A stretch of 64,000 bases of DNA. It comes from Cryptomeria japonica (Eukaryota > Streptophyta > Pinopsida > Cupressales > Cupressaceae). The stretch spans positions 376,830,877 to 376,894,876 of the forward strand of contig NC_081407.1 in NCBI RefSeq assembly GCF_030272615.1, written 5' to 3'. The notes below the pieces were generated by a model. That model saw nothing but the letters and a program-made list of their open reading frames with translations. It was not told the DNA's origin and made no database searches. The position numbers and the translations under genes were made by a program. Of this stretch, positions 1-11,781 are shown piece after piece (the first letter of the stretch is position 1; each line of letters begins with the position of its first letter).

Positions 1-1895
1 ATTTTGATGATATGTATGAGCTTATTGATGTTAATAATGACTTATCTTCACATTTTTCAAAAGCATTAACCGTAGCTCCTAGTGACAAACAAGGTGACTC
101 ATAATTAGAGCATGGTCCTTGTTTGGAACTTGTAGTAGCTTCATCTATCATGCTTGAAGTGGCTCCTCTCCCATCTTGCATACCTTCCCTAAATGATATT
201 TAACAAGATTGGGGGTGGATTATTTTCTTAATTAGCTTCATTTGTGTCATATATCCTCTCTTGTGTGTTTTCTTGTTCGTAATGTACTTCCCCCATGATG
301 TGCTAATTGATATGTTTTTGTGTTATGTTAGGTTCTGTTTGGATGACCCTTGTTACTCTATTGGTGCAAGGTAATAAAGAGGCCTAATCTATTGTGAAAT
401 TCTTCTATTTGTCTCTATATTATTATATATGTTGTCCCTTATGTTGTCTACTTGGGGACAATGCAAATCATTGACATCTCTTTTGGTCTCTTCCATGTTG
501 ACTCAAAAAGACACTTGTTCCCTTCTTCCATTGTGTTTGTAGTTCCACTACCTTTGGGGGATGAGGTCAATTCAATAAAAATATCCTTGATATACATTAT
601 TTATCATAAGAGCATATAGACCCCTTAATCATAAGATCATACAGACCCCAGAGCTAGTGGATCCCTTATGTGTTTTTTTCCTATATATTTTGTGACCATT
701 ATCCTTTGATTTGTCCTTTCTTGGGGGTATCTCATTTTGGTAACATGCTTGTCTTTTGGATGCATGCTACCTTAAATAAATTGCTCCTAATAAGGCATAT
801 GCAATCGCTTTAATGTGGGGGAATACACTCTACTCAATGTTACACTTTTTGCACACCCTATGACATGTTTTCATGCTCAAGTTACTTTGCAAACTAAGCC
901 TTTTGCTTTGTAATTTGGTATTTTTCTTTTTCATGACTCATAGTAATCAAATATTACTAGGGTAGTGTAGTCATGTATTCTCTCTCCTCCTTTCTTACGT
1001 TGTCCCTTTTATCTTAATGTTAGAGTAGTGAGATTCTAAAGTCCCCAGGGGCTTAGTGTGTCTTGTCTCTTTGATATCTTGATAGAATTTTTTCAATGCA
1101 AATGTGTACTTTACAGTGAGTATTATTAGTCTCATACTCCCACTAAAGTGGGAGATAAATTTAGTGTACTAATTATACTTGCATACAAGTTTGTCCTCAC
1201 ATAGGCCTCACTTTGGCATTCTGGTTTGCAAGGCTTGATTGCAATGCTGATTTTGCTCACACAACTTTCCTTTTCCACATTTTCATCAATTTCCTAGTTT
1301 CACCCCATTTTTGGAGTCTTGATTTCTAGGACCAAGACATACCACACTCTGGTCCCAAATCAGGACTAGTGCCTACCACATCTTGGGCCTCTTAATTGGG
1401 CCCAAAATTGCACCCCCTAATGGTCATCATGAATAAGCGGGAATTTGGATCCTATGTTACCCTGTTGCTGAAATTCAATTTGATTTTCGACAGTCAAGTA
1501 TAAAGGAGGTCTACCCTTGTCATTTCTAACCTAATGAACTAAAATAAAGATCTACACTCTAGCAAATTCAAGTGAGCAAGAAATCAATCATTCATCAAGC
1601 ATTGGAGTAGAAGTGAAGTCAAGTTCAAGCATTGAAGATGACATTCATGATCGATGTTTTATGAAGACATCCTATGTGTAACATTAATTGCTTTGTGTGA
1701 AAACAAACAAAACTTCATCAAGGTAAACATTGTGGTTTCAAGCACTACATTTCAGATTCCATCTTTCCCTCAAAAGGAAAATACTTTACTTGAGTCTTTC
1801 ATTACATTTGTCAATTAAATTTCATCGTTAATTCTAAAACCAGGGTTTGACCTAAGGCAAACCCCTATTCCCAACATATTTCCCTTTCTTTCTAT
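1..1895 (+). mobile_element. LTR retrotransposon remnant (3' coding tail plus LTR-like sequence)
   Basis: The first ~110 bases read as the end of an open frame (FDDMYELIDVNNDLSSHFSK), as expected for the tail of a polyprotein, but no domain is identifiable. A purine-rich run near 209-222 resembles a polypurine tract. Further on there is a TATA box (TATAAAGG, 1499-1506) followed by leader-like sequence of the kind seen in R/U5. The stretch 1329-1355 carries the palindromic GGACCA...TGGTCC motif, and about 1841-1864 carries a GGTTTGACCTAAGGCAAACC motif. Both also occur, in the opposite orientation, in the LTRs at 3905-5423 and 27350-29013. It is an old, broken copy with uncertain boundaries. 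The LTR nature is inferred from shared motifs, not from a matched LTR pair. Confidence 0.4.
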
Positions 1896-2452
1896 GTGCA
1901 GGAAACAAGTGCAGAGTTGTATGTAGGAAATCTGATAGAGTCAACAATGACGAATAGGTTAGCTTTGAACGAAAAAAAATTCAGAGGACTAGGACAGATC
2001 TATGCTACTTGTTCCCAAAAAAATCAAGCTGAACTTATGGGAACATGTATGACACATCTTATTTTGCCCAAATACAAGTTTGTGGCTCAGTGGAATATTT
2101 GTAGCTTTTATAGTTTATGTTAGGTTTCTTTAATAATTCATTATTTTTCCCTAATTTCATAATCAATCCAATTCAACTTAATAAAGAGGCTAAATCATAA
2201 TTAACCTGTTGAATCTAATCAGAATCTTAGTCTCTTTCCCATAAATATTGAGCTTAGATCTATTGGGTTCAACCCTATTTCAATGCAGCACGGTGGTCTT
2301 AATTAGGCTAGTTAGTGATTTTATTATCTTAAACCCTAATTCTCAATTTCCATACATTACACATATATTGAGAACAACAACTATAATGGTATCATACAAT
2401 CCATGGGTTAAAATGCCAAGCACATTTAATCTTGAATAACTCTTGAATTCAT
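1896..2452. other. Intergenic, no recognisable feature
   Basis: AT-rich sequence with only short chance open frames, whose translations (75 and 63 aa) show no domain, signal or compositional coherence. I see no promoter, RNA gene or repeat boundary. Confidence 0.5.
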
Positions 2453-2722
2453 TCATGTTCCTCTTGTAGAAACAACAAATTGATCCTCTCCAATGGGACA
2501 ATAAACTACAAAAACCTTAATTGAGAAAGCTCTGGCAGAAACAAAGAGAGAGGGAGGAAGGGAGAGGAGGGGGAGAAAGAGGGATCCTATACTAAGTGGT
2601 GACATGGTGGTTTCGAAATTGAAAATGACAAATGTGCCATGGTTCTGGGCTATGCGTCTGGTGTATTCAGCCCATAATGATTTGCCTCCTTCCATTCCCT
2701 AAACATGACCAATAAATGGGGT
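2453..2722. repeat. Diverged direct repeat, copy A
   Basis: This stretch matches 3012-3306 over about 220-270 bp at roughly 75% by eye. Shared landmarks are GAAAGCT(C/T)TGGCA, the block GTGACATGGTG and the end TTTGCCTCCTTCCATTCCC followed by ATGACCAATAAATG. Family unknown. It may be a pair of old non-autonomous elements or a local duplication. No terminal inverted repeats were recognised. Confidence 0.6.
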
Positions 2723-3011
2723 AGAATATTTAGCAGAGGGTCTATTATTATTTAAATGGAAAATTGAGGATTCACAAGAAGAAAATAAATCAAGAAATAT
2801 TGGTGCAATATAATTCATCTACAACAACAAAGGAGAGAAGATATTGTATGATATTGGTTTTGGGGGCATTCACCGTTGGTTGAGGAAAAAAAGAGGGTGG
2901 AGATGGAGGAAGTGGATGGAGAGGCTATGAATATGTGTATTGTGGAGGAGGAACAAACTCCTTTGCCATGGATTCAAACCGACTGTCATGACTTATAATA
3001 ATACTTGCAAT

Positions 3012-3306
3012 TATTTTGCTTGCAATCCTCAATGCAAACCTCTTTAAGATGAAAAAATTGTATGGGTCAAAGGAAAGAATGTAAAACCTGATTGTGAAAG
3101 CTTTGGCAAAAACATAGATAGAGGGGGGAAGGAAGCATTTTCCAAGCATACCATATCGTTGGAAGTAGGATCTTATACTATGTAGTGACATGGTGTTATC
3201 CAAATTGAAGACGATAAGCGGGCCCTTGTTCTAGGTTATGGGTCTAACATACTAAGCCCATATTGATTTGCCTCCTTCCATTCCCCAACCATGACCAATA
3301 AATGCC
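3012..3306. repeat. Diverged direct repeat, copy B
   Basis: Partner of the repeat at 2453-2722 in the same orientation, about 350 bp downstream. Both copies end at the same sequence (ACCAATAAATG), which suggests a real element boundary. The ORFs in this interval do not resemble known proteins. Confidence 0.6.
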
Positions 3307-3530
3307 ATTCCTTGTTGTATTTCATCTAGGGCTTGTTTTGCATGTATGAGGTTGAGGTAATCCACAATGCCAACACCTCATTTTTCATTGCAGGTGAAGG
3401 ACATAATGGGACCCAACATTCCCAAATTCTAGTGAAGATCTTCAGATTGCTCAGGTGGGAATGAAGTGAGAAGAAAGCTACAAGAGTGAGTACTTATAAA
3501 CCCAAATTTGACCCTTGTGGCTCCAATGGT

Positions 3531-3651
3531 GAGAGAGAGAGCAGGGAAGAGGGAGAGAGAGATGGAGATGGAGAGAGGTGGGAGAGAGAGAGAGAGAGAG
3601 AGAGAGATAGGGGAGGGAGGAGGGGGTGGAGGGAGAAATTCCAAGATATAA

Positions 3652-3693
<42 letters not shown>

Positions 3694-3783
3694 ATATACA
3701 TATATATACATAGACATATATATATATATATATACATATATGTGTATATATATATATATATACACACACATATATCTATATAT

Positions 3784-3834
<51 letters not shown>

Positions 3835-3854
3835 TATACATAAATAAATATGCA

Positions 3855-3895
<41 letters not shown>
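3531..3895. repeat. Compound simple repeat (GA)n-(GT)n-(AT)n
   Basis: GAGA-rich tract (3531-3620), a perfect GT run of about 17 units (3655-3689), then interrupted AT/ATAC tracts to 3895. It abuts the LTR that starts at 3905. The long poly-Ile/Tyr, poly-Cys/Val and similar open frames here are artefacts of the repeat. Confidence 0.95.
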
Positions 3896-3904
3896 TAATG
3901 CACA

Positions 3905-5423
3905 TGAAAGGGGACACAAGCCAAACAAAAGCTCAAGAGTTAATAGGTTAGTTTCCAACCATAAACTAAAACAAATGAAATAAAATCCTTCAAATGCATA
4001 TCAAAACAAATAAAAGCTATGATGTCGAAAAAGGGGATTGACTAGTTTAGGACCTAACCCCACTTTCCTCCACGCATATTGGAATACGAAAGAACCGAAG
4101 AGATAATTCACTTTGACCACTTCTTGAAAGAGAGAGAGAGGGCCAAGGAATGTCTTTGGGGTTTCTATTCCTTTGCTGCAATGAAGAGAAGATGTGCAAA
4201 ATGCAATGCAATGATCAACAATGCTAGGAGATGAACAAAGACGCAAACATAAATTGAAAATGTAGAAACTTGCAAATCTGAAATTGAATGACTGAATATA
4301 GATCTAGAAAAGGAACTTAGATGTGAACCTGTCTCTGAATTTTAGTGTTGACTGTGTAGGACCAAGGTGCCATGCCCTGGTCCTTGATGTCACAGAGGGC
4401 TGAACTTTTGGATCTGAGACTTCGAGACACATAAATTCAGAATTACCAAAAAACACTATAAAACCTTGGGGACCAAGGCTCCATGCCCTAGTCCTGGACC
4501 AGGGCGCCACACCCTAGGCTTTGAAAACTGAGATCAAATTTTGTGACTAGGTTTGCACCCGTGTGTTCTGTCAGTCCTAAAATTTGTACATGCACCAAAT
4601 TCCTGTACCTGCTCCTGCAACTTGAAAAATGGTGTCTAGGTGGCTATTTAGGGTTTTTCCTAAGTCAAACCCCTTGTTATGGTAATTTACACCTCCACAA
4701 ATAGCCGATAATATATTAAAAATGTGTGTGCAAGAATCTTGTGTGTATGCAAGATCCTAAATGAACAAGAAAGTAGATCTAGAGTTCTACTCGACACTTT
4801 GGAGAGCAAACCCTAAATGATTGTAAATGTAAATGTAAATGCTTCAAAGAAAAAATGCAATAAAGGATCTAAAGCATGATTGTAAATCTGAAAATGAATA
4901 TTATGAAGCTCATACAAAGACATAAAAATAACATGAAACCATACCAAACCCTAAGGGAGAGGTACACACTAATGATTGTGCAAATGATTAGAAGAGGGTT
5001 TATGCTAATTTAGAAGGGCTTTAGAAGAATATAGAAGAAGGTTAGGCATGCAACTTGCATATTCTAGAAAGTGCAAGTGTGATGAATTTAGGATTTTTAA
5101 AAATAGATAATTATTTATTTTAAATAGTTGGTGCAACTTGTATTTGTAGGAGAATGCAAGTAGATGAGGGATTTTAAATAAATATTCATTTATTTTAATA
5201 GGGATTTTGGTTAGGCATTTTAAATAAATGTTTAATTTATTTAAATGAGAGGAAAGGGGAATTAAATAAATTTATTAATTTATTTAATATTTGGACTATA
5301 GTTAGTATTTTAAATAAATTTAGAAGAATAGGTTGAAATAAATTAATTAAATGTATATAAGAACATAAGTGCATTAAGTAAATAAATATTTAATTAAATA
5401 GTGGACATATTTATGTGTCTACA
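3905..5423 (-). mobile_element. 3' LTR of the deleted gypsy-type element
   Basis: 1,519 bp beginning (plus-strand reading) TGAAAGGGGACACAAGCC and ending TGTCTACA. 3905-4015 matches 9467-9577, and 4974-5423 matches 16777-17243 almost base for base. The middle (about 4050-4980) does not match its partner LTR. It matches the solo LTR at 27350-29013, including the GGACCAAGG/CCTGGTCC palindromic motif (about 4360-4515) and GGGTTTTTCCTAAGTCAAAC (about 4650-4672). U3 (5000-5423) is very AT-rich. Confidence 0.75.
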
Positions 5424-5436
5424 TTTGCCCCTCTTT
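5424..5436 (-). promoter_or_regulatory. Polypurine tract next to the 3' LTR
   Basis: The minus strand reads AAAGAGGGGCAAA immediately before the LTR start TGTAGACA. The same tract lies at 54380-54392 (minus) and 25635-25646 (plus, AGAGGGGCAAAA). This fixes the orientation of all three elements. Confidence 0.75.
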
Positions 5437-6650
5437 GAGACGGTGCAGTTTATCGCGTCGTTTTAAACAAAAACATATAGGAATGAGAAAAATGCCTGAG
5501 GGATGTTAATTTAGTGGGTGGTATGCCCCCTTAAGAGATGGGCTGAAAATTTTGAAAAATCAGGCGATCTCTCAAGAAATAGTAAGAATGGGGGGAATAA
5601 AAGATTAGAACAATTTGGGTTTAAAGGCGAAAGAATGGAGGGAAACGAATCTAAAATGGAGAAATGGCGAGCCTTAGAATTTCAGGGGGTCCACAACGAT
5701 GAGCAGGGTGAAGCAAGGGTAGGGATGGGTAGGGTATATTTGGGTGAGAAGGGGTAAAGTGGCCTCATTTTTACACTCAATTGCAGTGATTTTTTGCTCT
5801 AGTAGTGACCCGTTTGTGAGAAATGCATGGCAAAAAACATGGTGGTTCCCATAGAAGATCATTGATTTGAGTGCATCTGGAGGTACCAACGGCCAACCGA
5901 TTACGGTCCCACAATAAGTCAAGTTTTGACTTTGGCACTTTGAGCTCATTTAATGCGATTTTTAGCTAAGAAAAGTTGAAATAGGACAAAGGTGCTAATA
6001 TGGTGTTTTAGTGCTTTTGTCAAATATTTTAGTGCTTTTGGGTCATAACGACACTTTTGTGCATTAGTTTTAGTGCTATTGTCATTTTAGCACTTTTGCT
6101 AGGTAGTTGTGGCGCTTTTGATTTTCTAGTTGTCATGCTTTTGTCTTTGCGTGACGTTGTAGTGCTACTGTGGCATAGTGTAGCACTATTGTTTTGATGC
6201 AATGCTTTTGTATAGTTAAGATAGTGCTTTTGATTGGTTGTAGCACCTTTGTGTGTTTAAAATAGCACTTTTGTTTTAGATGCTCCAGTTTGATTATGAT
6301 TGCGACAGCTGATGTCAATTTTTTTTGCATTTTAGGTTGTGTTGTGTTTGTTGGACTTAGCATACCAATTGAGACTAGGCAATTGATGTAAGTGCCTGTT
6401 GTAGTCTAGGTATTTGCAAGTTGAGTTACTTGTTTGAGACTTGGGATACTTGATCAAAAAGTATCTGATGAAGTCTAAGTATTAACTGATTATGTGAGAA
6501 AAGAGGTTGTCATTGTCACTTGATTGTGTGTGTAGGATGACCTAGGTGTGTTGTAGGATTGAGAGAGGCATCTTGCCACCTAGCGTCTATGGGACCAACT
6601 ATTCAAGTTAGAGGTTGATTGTGTTTTTTCTATTGGTTTGTATTATATGA
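5437..6650 (+). other. 5' region of the antisense PMD gene, with repeated words
   Basis: Just inside the polypurine tract, TATGCCCCCT (about 5522) is shared with the equivalent place in the second element (about 54476). From about 5990 to 6290 the words TAGTGCTTTTG and GCACTTTTG recur in a loose, irregular way. Similar words occur in the matching place of the third element (minus strand, about 25000-25100). This looks like a decayed leader or intron upstream of the PMD-coding part. No open frame here is credible. Confidence 0.4.
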
Positions 6651-6659
6651 TGCATCTAT

Positions 6660-8410
6660 TCATGATTTAGACAAATCGTGCAGTGCTGACTATGCTGGTC
6701 GAGAGATGGTGTAGTGAGACTTGCTCCTTCCATCTGCTGATGGGAGAGATGCCTGTCACTTTGGAGGATATCTGGAGGATACTGTGGATCCTGATCATAG
6801 GTGAGCTAGTGACCTATGATTGATATGTGGGTGTTTCGACACTGCGACACATCTTTGTAGATGATCTAGTTGTGTACGACGGGTCATTACCTTGGGAGGA
6901 CATTGCAAATTTATACGATCCACTTCCTTCTGTGCTTGCTGGGATTGTCAGGGGTTTGATATGTCCTAGATGATGATCACATGGACTCATTGTCAACTGG
7001 GGATAGGTGATTGAGAGGATGCCTAGTGAGGAGACCCAATATGTCTGGGTTCCTTGCATTCTTGTGCACTTATACAATGATTTGCACAATGTAGTGTATC
7101 ATGAGAGTACCTCCCTGGATGTGGGGATCACACTTCTACATATCCTGGGCATGAGAGCACCTGCCGGTGAGCCAACTAGTATGCATGCGGTTCAGGGCAA
7201 TTGATCAACCCTATGGTTACATGTATGGAGGGATGATGACCTAGTGGTGGCTGGGTAAGGTAGAGTACTAGCAGTAGACCCTAGATGATTTGGATTTAGT
7301 GATATGGCGCCCCTATTTAGACTGTGAGCCATGGGAGGATGACATGAAGGCCATACCATATGTATATGCTACTCAGTTTTTGATTGGGCGTATGTCTTAT
7401 GTAATCGAGAGACACCTACTTGGTCGGGTTTTGAGACAGTTCGAGTGCGTGTAGGGGATGCTTAGAGGTTTTGGAGAGTATTCTCTAGTGGTTAGAGAGA
7501 GGTTCCAGTGGGGCTCAATGTTGCCCTATGATCAGGCCCTAGCCAATTTCCATACCCTATAGTTGAGGGTATGGGCATACAGAGAAAAGATTGTAGACAC
7601 AAGGGTGATTGATGAGTATGCTCAATTTTTGATAGCACATCCCTTCCCACAGATTTCAGATCCAGTGAAGCCAGTACCACCATTTGAGGATGAGGAGGCT
7701 CCATGATAGGGGTGGTGGAGGAGGAGGAGATTGGATGGAAGCAGAGTTGGGGGTGGAGGTGGAGAAGGGGGAAATGGGGGTGGAGCTGGAGCTAGGGGTA
7801 GAGACAGAGCTGGGGGTGGAGGTGTTGGAGGTAGGAGAGGTAGGGGTGGTCACCTAGTTCGTTTGTTATAGGGTCCACCAATATAGGAATCGACTCCAGC
7901 ACTGACATAGGTATAGGGAGAGACAAGATAGGGGGACCTCTGGGAGGTCATTGCTGGTTCAATTATAGGCCTATTTGACCACTGTAGAGGCTCAGATTCA
8001 TGCTTTAGAGATAGAGCTCAATGACAGAGATGCATAGATAGCCGCTTGCAATGTGCATCTATTTTCTCGAGGGGCTGAGTTCACTGTTGTTTTGAGGGAG
8101 TGGGATGGTGCGATGGAGCAGTTGGCCTAGGCCTAGGAGAGAATGTGAGTACTGGAGTAGGTATAGGGTCAGGGTGCTAAGGGGGAGATTATGAGGGAGA
8201 TGTAGTGAGAATAGGCATAGATTGATTATTGGCGGGACCTATATGAGCAGGTAGTGCCCATTAGCTAGCAAGTGAAGAGCTTCTCCCAAATGTGAGCAAC
8301 TAGATCAGAGCGATCACAAAGGGCAATGAGCAACAGGGGTGCATTGGGTCCTCCTCAGCAAGGTGGTGATGGTGGTCATGTCCCTACTGGATCGGGCGAG
8401 AGTGCCCCTT
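6660..8410 (+). pseudogene. Antisense plant-mobile-domain (MAIN-like) gene inside an LTR element, broken
   Basis: The plus-strand translation shows hallmarks of the plant mobile domain: LEDIWRIL near 6757-6780, VIWRPYLDCEPWEDDMKAIP near 7300-7360, and RHLLGRVLRQFE near 7410-7445. Downstream is a Gly/acid-rich stretch (7690-7860) and a charged, probably coiled-coil tail ending YWRDLYEQVVP (about 8220-8260). The same tail (YYRQLYERVVP) ends the PMD gene of the element at 52.8-64 kb, so the two are copies of one antisense gene. PMD proteins are known both as host silencing factors and as passengers of transposons. The copy is a fossil with many interruptions. Confidence 0.65.
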
Positions 8411-9466
8411 GATGGCCATTGCCTCTTGTACTTTGTTATTTCTGATACATTGTTACCTACTGATATGTGGATTGCTCTTGGTAGCCGATATTTTTGACAA
8501 CATTATATTCTAATACACATGTATTCTTTTGATGATATATGACAAGATCTCCCTCTTTAACGACAATGATAGGAGATGCCTATATGATGATTGTATTGCT
8601 TATGCAAGATATATGCTATTTTTGATTGCTTTGATGTGTATGTGATGATGCATTTATTTATGATGTTGTATGGTACATGTTTTTATGTACATATGATTTG
8701 GTTTTAACATGATGTGATGCTCAGGTTGATGTATATGGTTTTTGATTTATCATATGTATGTTTTCCTTGATATGATGATTATGATATGTATAAATACAAT
8801 GATTGTATGGTTGAGATATGACACGATGCATATTACATGATTCTAAGTGTGATGCGATGATGTTTATATTGATGTATATGTTTTTGAGCTGATGTGATGA
8901 TGTATATAGTGTATCTTGATAATGACTACACATGTTGTGGATGCATATGTTGACAATTTGTGAGGATAAATGACGACTTGATATGATGATATATGTGATT
9001 AATGATATATTGGGATATGATGATGTTTTTGAATGTGATGAATAATATGTAATAAATGCAATGTGTGATTGTTTGATGAAATTGAATTGGTTCTGTTGTT
9101 TATTTATATTGATGATGTGTGTAATGAATGAATGCACGTAATGATGATGTATTTCATAATGATCTATGATTGATGATATAATAATGAAAAGATGAATTGG
9201 AATGAAATAAACGATGATTTTGATAATGATAATAGATGATGATATTAAATGTAATGATAATGACAAGATGAATGTAATGATGATATAATGATGAATTTGA
9301 TAATGATAATGTAAAGATGATTTTGATAATGATAATAAATGATGATATTAAATATAATGATAATGAAAAGATAAATGTAATGATGATATAATGATGAATT
9401 TGATAATGATAATGTAAAGATGATTTTGATAATGAGAATAAATGATGATATTAAATGTAATGTTAA
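8411..9466. repeat. GATGAT-rich cryptic repeat with a 103-bp tandem repeat
   Basis: From about 8540 the sequence is built of TGATGATATG-like words. From 9213 it resolves into a 103-bp tandem repeat starting GATGATTTTGATAATGA (9213, 9316, 9419; about 2.4 copies). It abuts the LTR at 9467, where a primer binding site and gag would be expected for an intact element. The 181- and 91-aa minus-strand frames here are low-complexity artefacts. Confidence 0.75.
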
Positions 9467-10073
9467 TGAAAGGGGACACAAGCCAAACAAAAACTCAAGA
9501 GTTAAGAGGTTAGTTTGCAACCAAAAACTAAAATAAATGAACTAAAATTCTTCAAATGCATATCAACAGAGATAAAAGCATACAAAGGAAGCATAAACAA
9601 ATGAAAAAGGATTAAGAAGACTCCCTAAGATGCTCCTTTGATGCTTGATGACTCTCCCTTGTCCTTCTCCTCTCTAAGATCCAAAGCTTGCTTGAGTGCA
9701 GCCCTCAGTTTTTAGCATGAAGCCATGGATGCCAAATGAAGGATGGAATGTGGTTGAAAATGTAGTTATAATGCTATGCAAATGCTTAAACTAGTATTGC
9801 AATGAGAAATATTAAGTGTGAATGCTCATACAACTATAATAACAATGCTAAAAATGCTTCAATTTTTTTCTTGAGGATGAGGATCCCTTTTATAGGCAAA
9901 ATGGTTGATTGAATGGTCAAGATTGATCTGGCCTAGCAAAGGCTAAGATTGCATGATCCTTAATCCATGCTTGCAACTTCCACCAATGCAGTGGTGACAA
10001 GTGGCAACATGAGAGGGATTGAGAGGAGAGGGAAGAAGCATTAAATTATTGAGGAGACATGAGGGTAGCCTCA
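9467..10073 (-). mobile_element. 5' LTR of the deleted gypsy-type element, distal half
   Basis: Starts TGAAAGGGGACACAAGCC like the LTR at 3905. A minus-strand TATA box (CCTATAAAAGGG) lies at about 9888-9899. From about 9600 it is not similar to the other LTR of the pair, although both ends are, so the two LTRs differ in their middle module. It is interrupted at 10074 by the foldback element and resumes at 16602. Confidence 0.65.
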
Positions 10074-11737
10074 GGGTAAGTGCATCAAGATGGTGTGCAA
10101 AAACGGGAGTATAAGTGGACACCTTTTTTTGAAATCAGCTAAACCTAAACTTGGAGGAGAAATTTGAGACTCGTCCACTCAAAATATGAAGATACTCAAA
10201 CAACAAATATTATAGTACTCTTAATCTAGTTTCCAAACTACTAAATTTTTTCAATATTGGATAAGACTAAGGGGGTCAAATCCTTCGCGCATGAAAAATA
10301 GTTCCTATTTTTTCTGAAAAACATAACATAGTTTCTAGCGCGCACATCAAAAAATTCATAGTTAGGTTTAGTATTTTGACAAATCCTTTGGTAGAAAGAT
10401 AGCTAAGAGTGAGCACTACAAGTTGTGTATTTTTTTGCAATTTTCTGTTGAGTATTTTTTTTCTATGATTTTTCGAAATGGGCACATCCTAAAAATTAGG
10501 TACCCGTTCGTGTGCGAAGCATAACTTGCACCAAAATAATCGAAAATGCAATTTTTTTTAAAGTGTAAAGAATCAGGTGCATTACAATAATATATAATTT
10601 GTTTAAAATTTGGATAAGAAGATCAAAAGTTAATAAAAAAATGGTACACATATGTCTCTGAGAAGTATAGAGACACTAGTAAAAGAAATTCAAGATTAAT
10701 ATGCTTGAAATTATGGTGGCAATTTTAGAAATACCCACTTTATAATGTGTAAACCTAATGATGATGAAGTTGAGAAACTAGAGTGGAAGAAGAAAACATG
10801 TAAAAAGGAGGGAAAAAAGGCTCCCAAGCCTCAACCTTGCTATCCAAGCCTAAGTACAAGGAAAAACACGTACAGGTTCTTAAAATTAAAAACACGTACG
10901 AGTTTTTTAAATAAAAAATGCATTCGTGTTTAAAAAAAATAAAATGGTTACGGGTTTTTGAAAATAAAAAACATGTACACGTTATGTTTAGTAAGAAAAT
11001 CACTTACGTGTTTTGCTTACATAAAATTAGACTAGTAACATGGACTTGTATGCAATGAATTTAGCATTCCCTTAGTTTTTTCAGTAGGCTATATATATAA
11101 AATATAAGATTTAAGTATATATTGTCCATATTTCTTATACTTTAAGTTATATTTTCAGTTAATAATATTTCTTATACTTTAAGTTATATTATATATATAT
11201 ATATATTGTCAAGATGTTTGAGAGTGGTTTCAGCTCTATAGGAGTTATAATGTAGATTCTAGCTTTTAGAGGATCATATAAAATTTCAGACAGTAAAATT
11301 TCAGTAATCAGCATGCTCCTATTATCATTCTTTAGCTCTATATCTCACTCTCTTTATCTTTCCCAAACTCTAGACCTATCTCTCTCCCTCTCTTATCTCT
11401 CTCAATTATCTCTCTCCTCTCTAGGTACATCCCACCCTCTCTACCTTTCATTCCTTCCTTAACCCCATTTCTATCCTTGACTCCTTCCCTTTCTCTTCAT
11501 CTCCGTCTCTTATTATTTATTTCCCCTCTCTCTCTATTCTCTTGGTTACTACCTATCCCTTCTATCCTCTCTCTCCTCATATCTAGGTCTCTCACTCCCT
11601 CCCTATTCAACTCAATACCTCTCCCTCCCTATATTATTACCCACCTCTCTCTCTCCTCCTCTAGGTTTCTCAACTATCTAATTGTCCACCCTCCACCCTC
11701 TAGTTCTCTCCCTTCACCCTTACCCCTATCCATTTAT

Positions 11738-11781
<44 letters not shown>

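Noticed and set aside
3429-3958. Overlapping 60-162 aa frames on both strands rich in Tyr-Ile, Cys-Val and Ser-Leu
   Set aside because: They are translations of the (GA)n, (GT)n and (AT)n simple repeats.
8721-9520. His/Ile-rich 181- and 91-aa minus-strand frames
   Set aside because: Low-complexity GATGAT repeat read on the complement.
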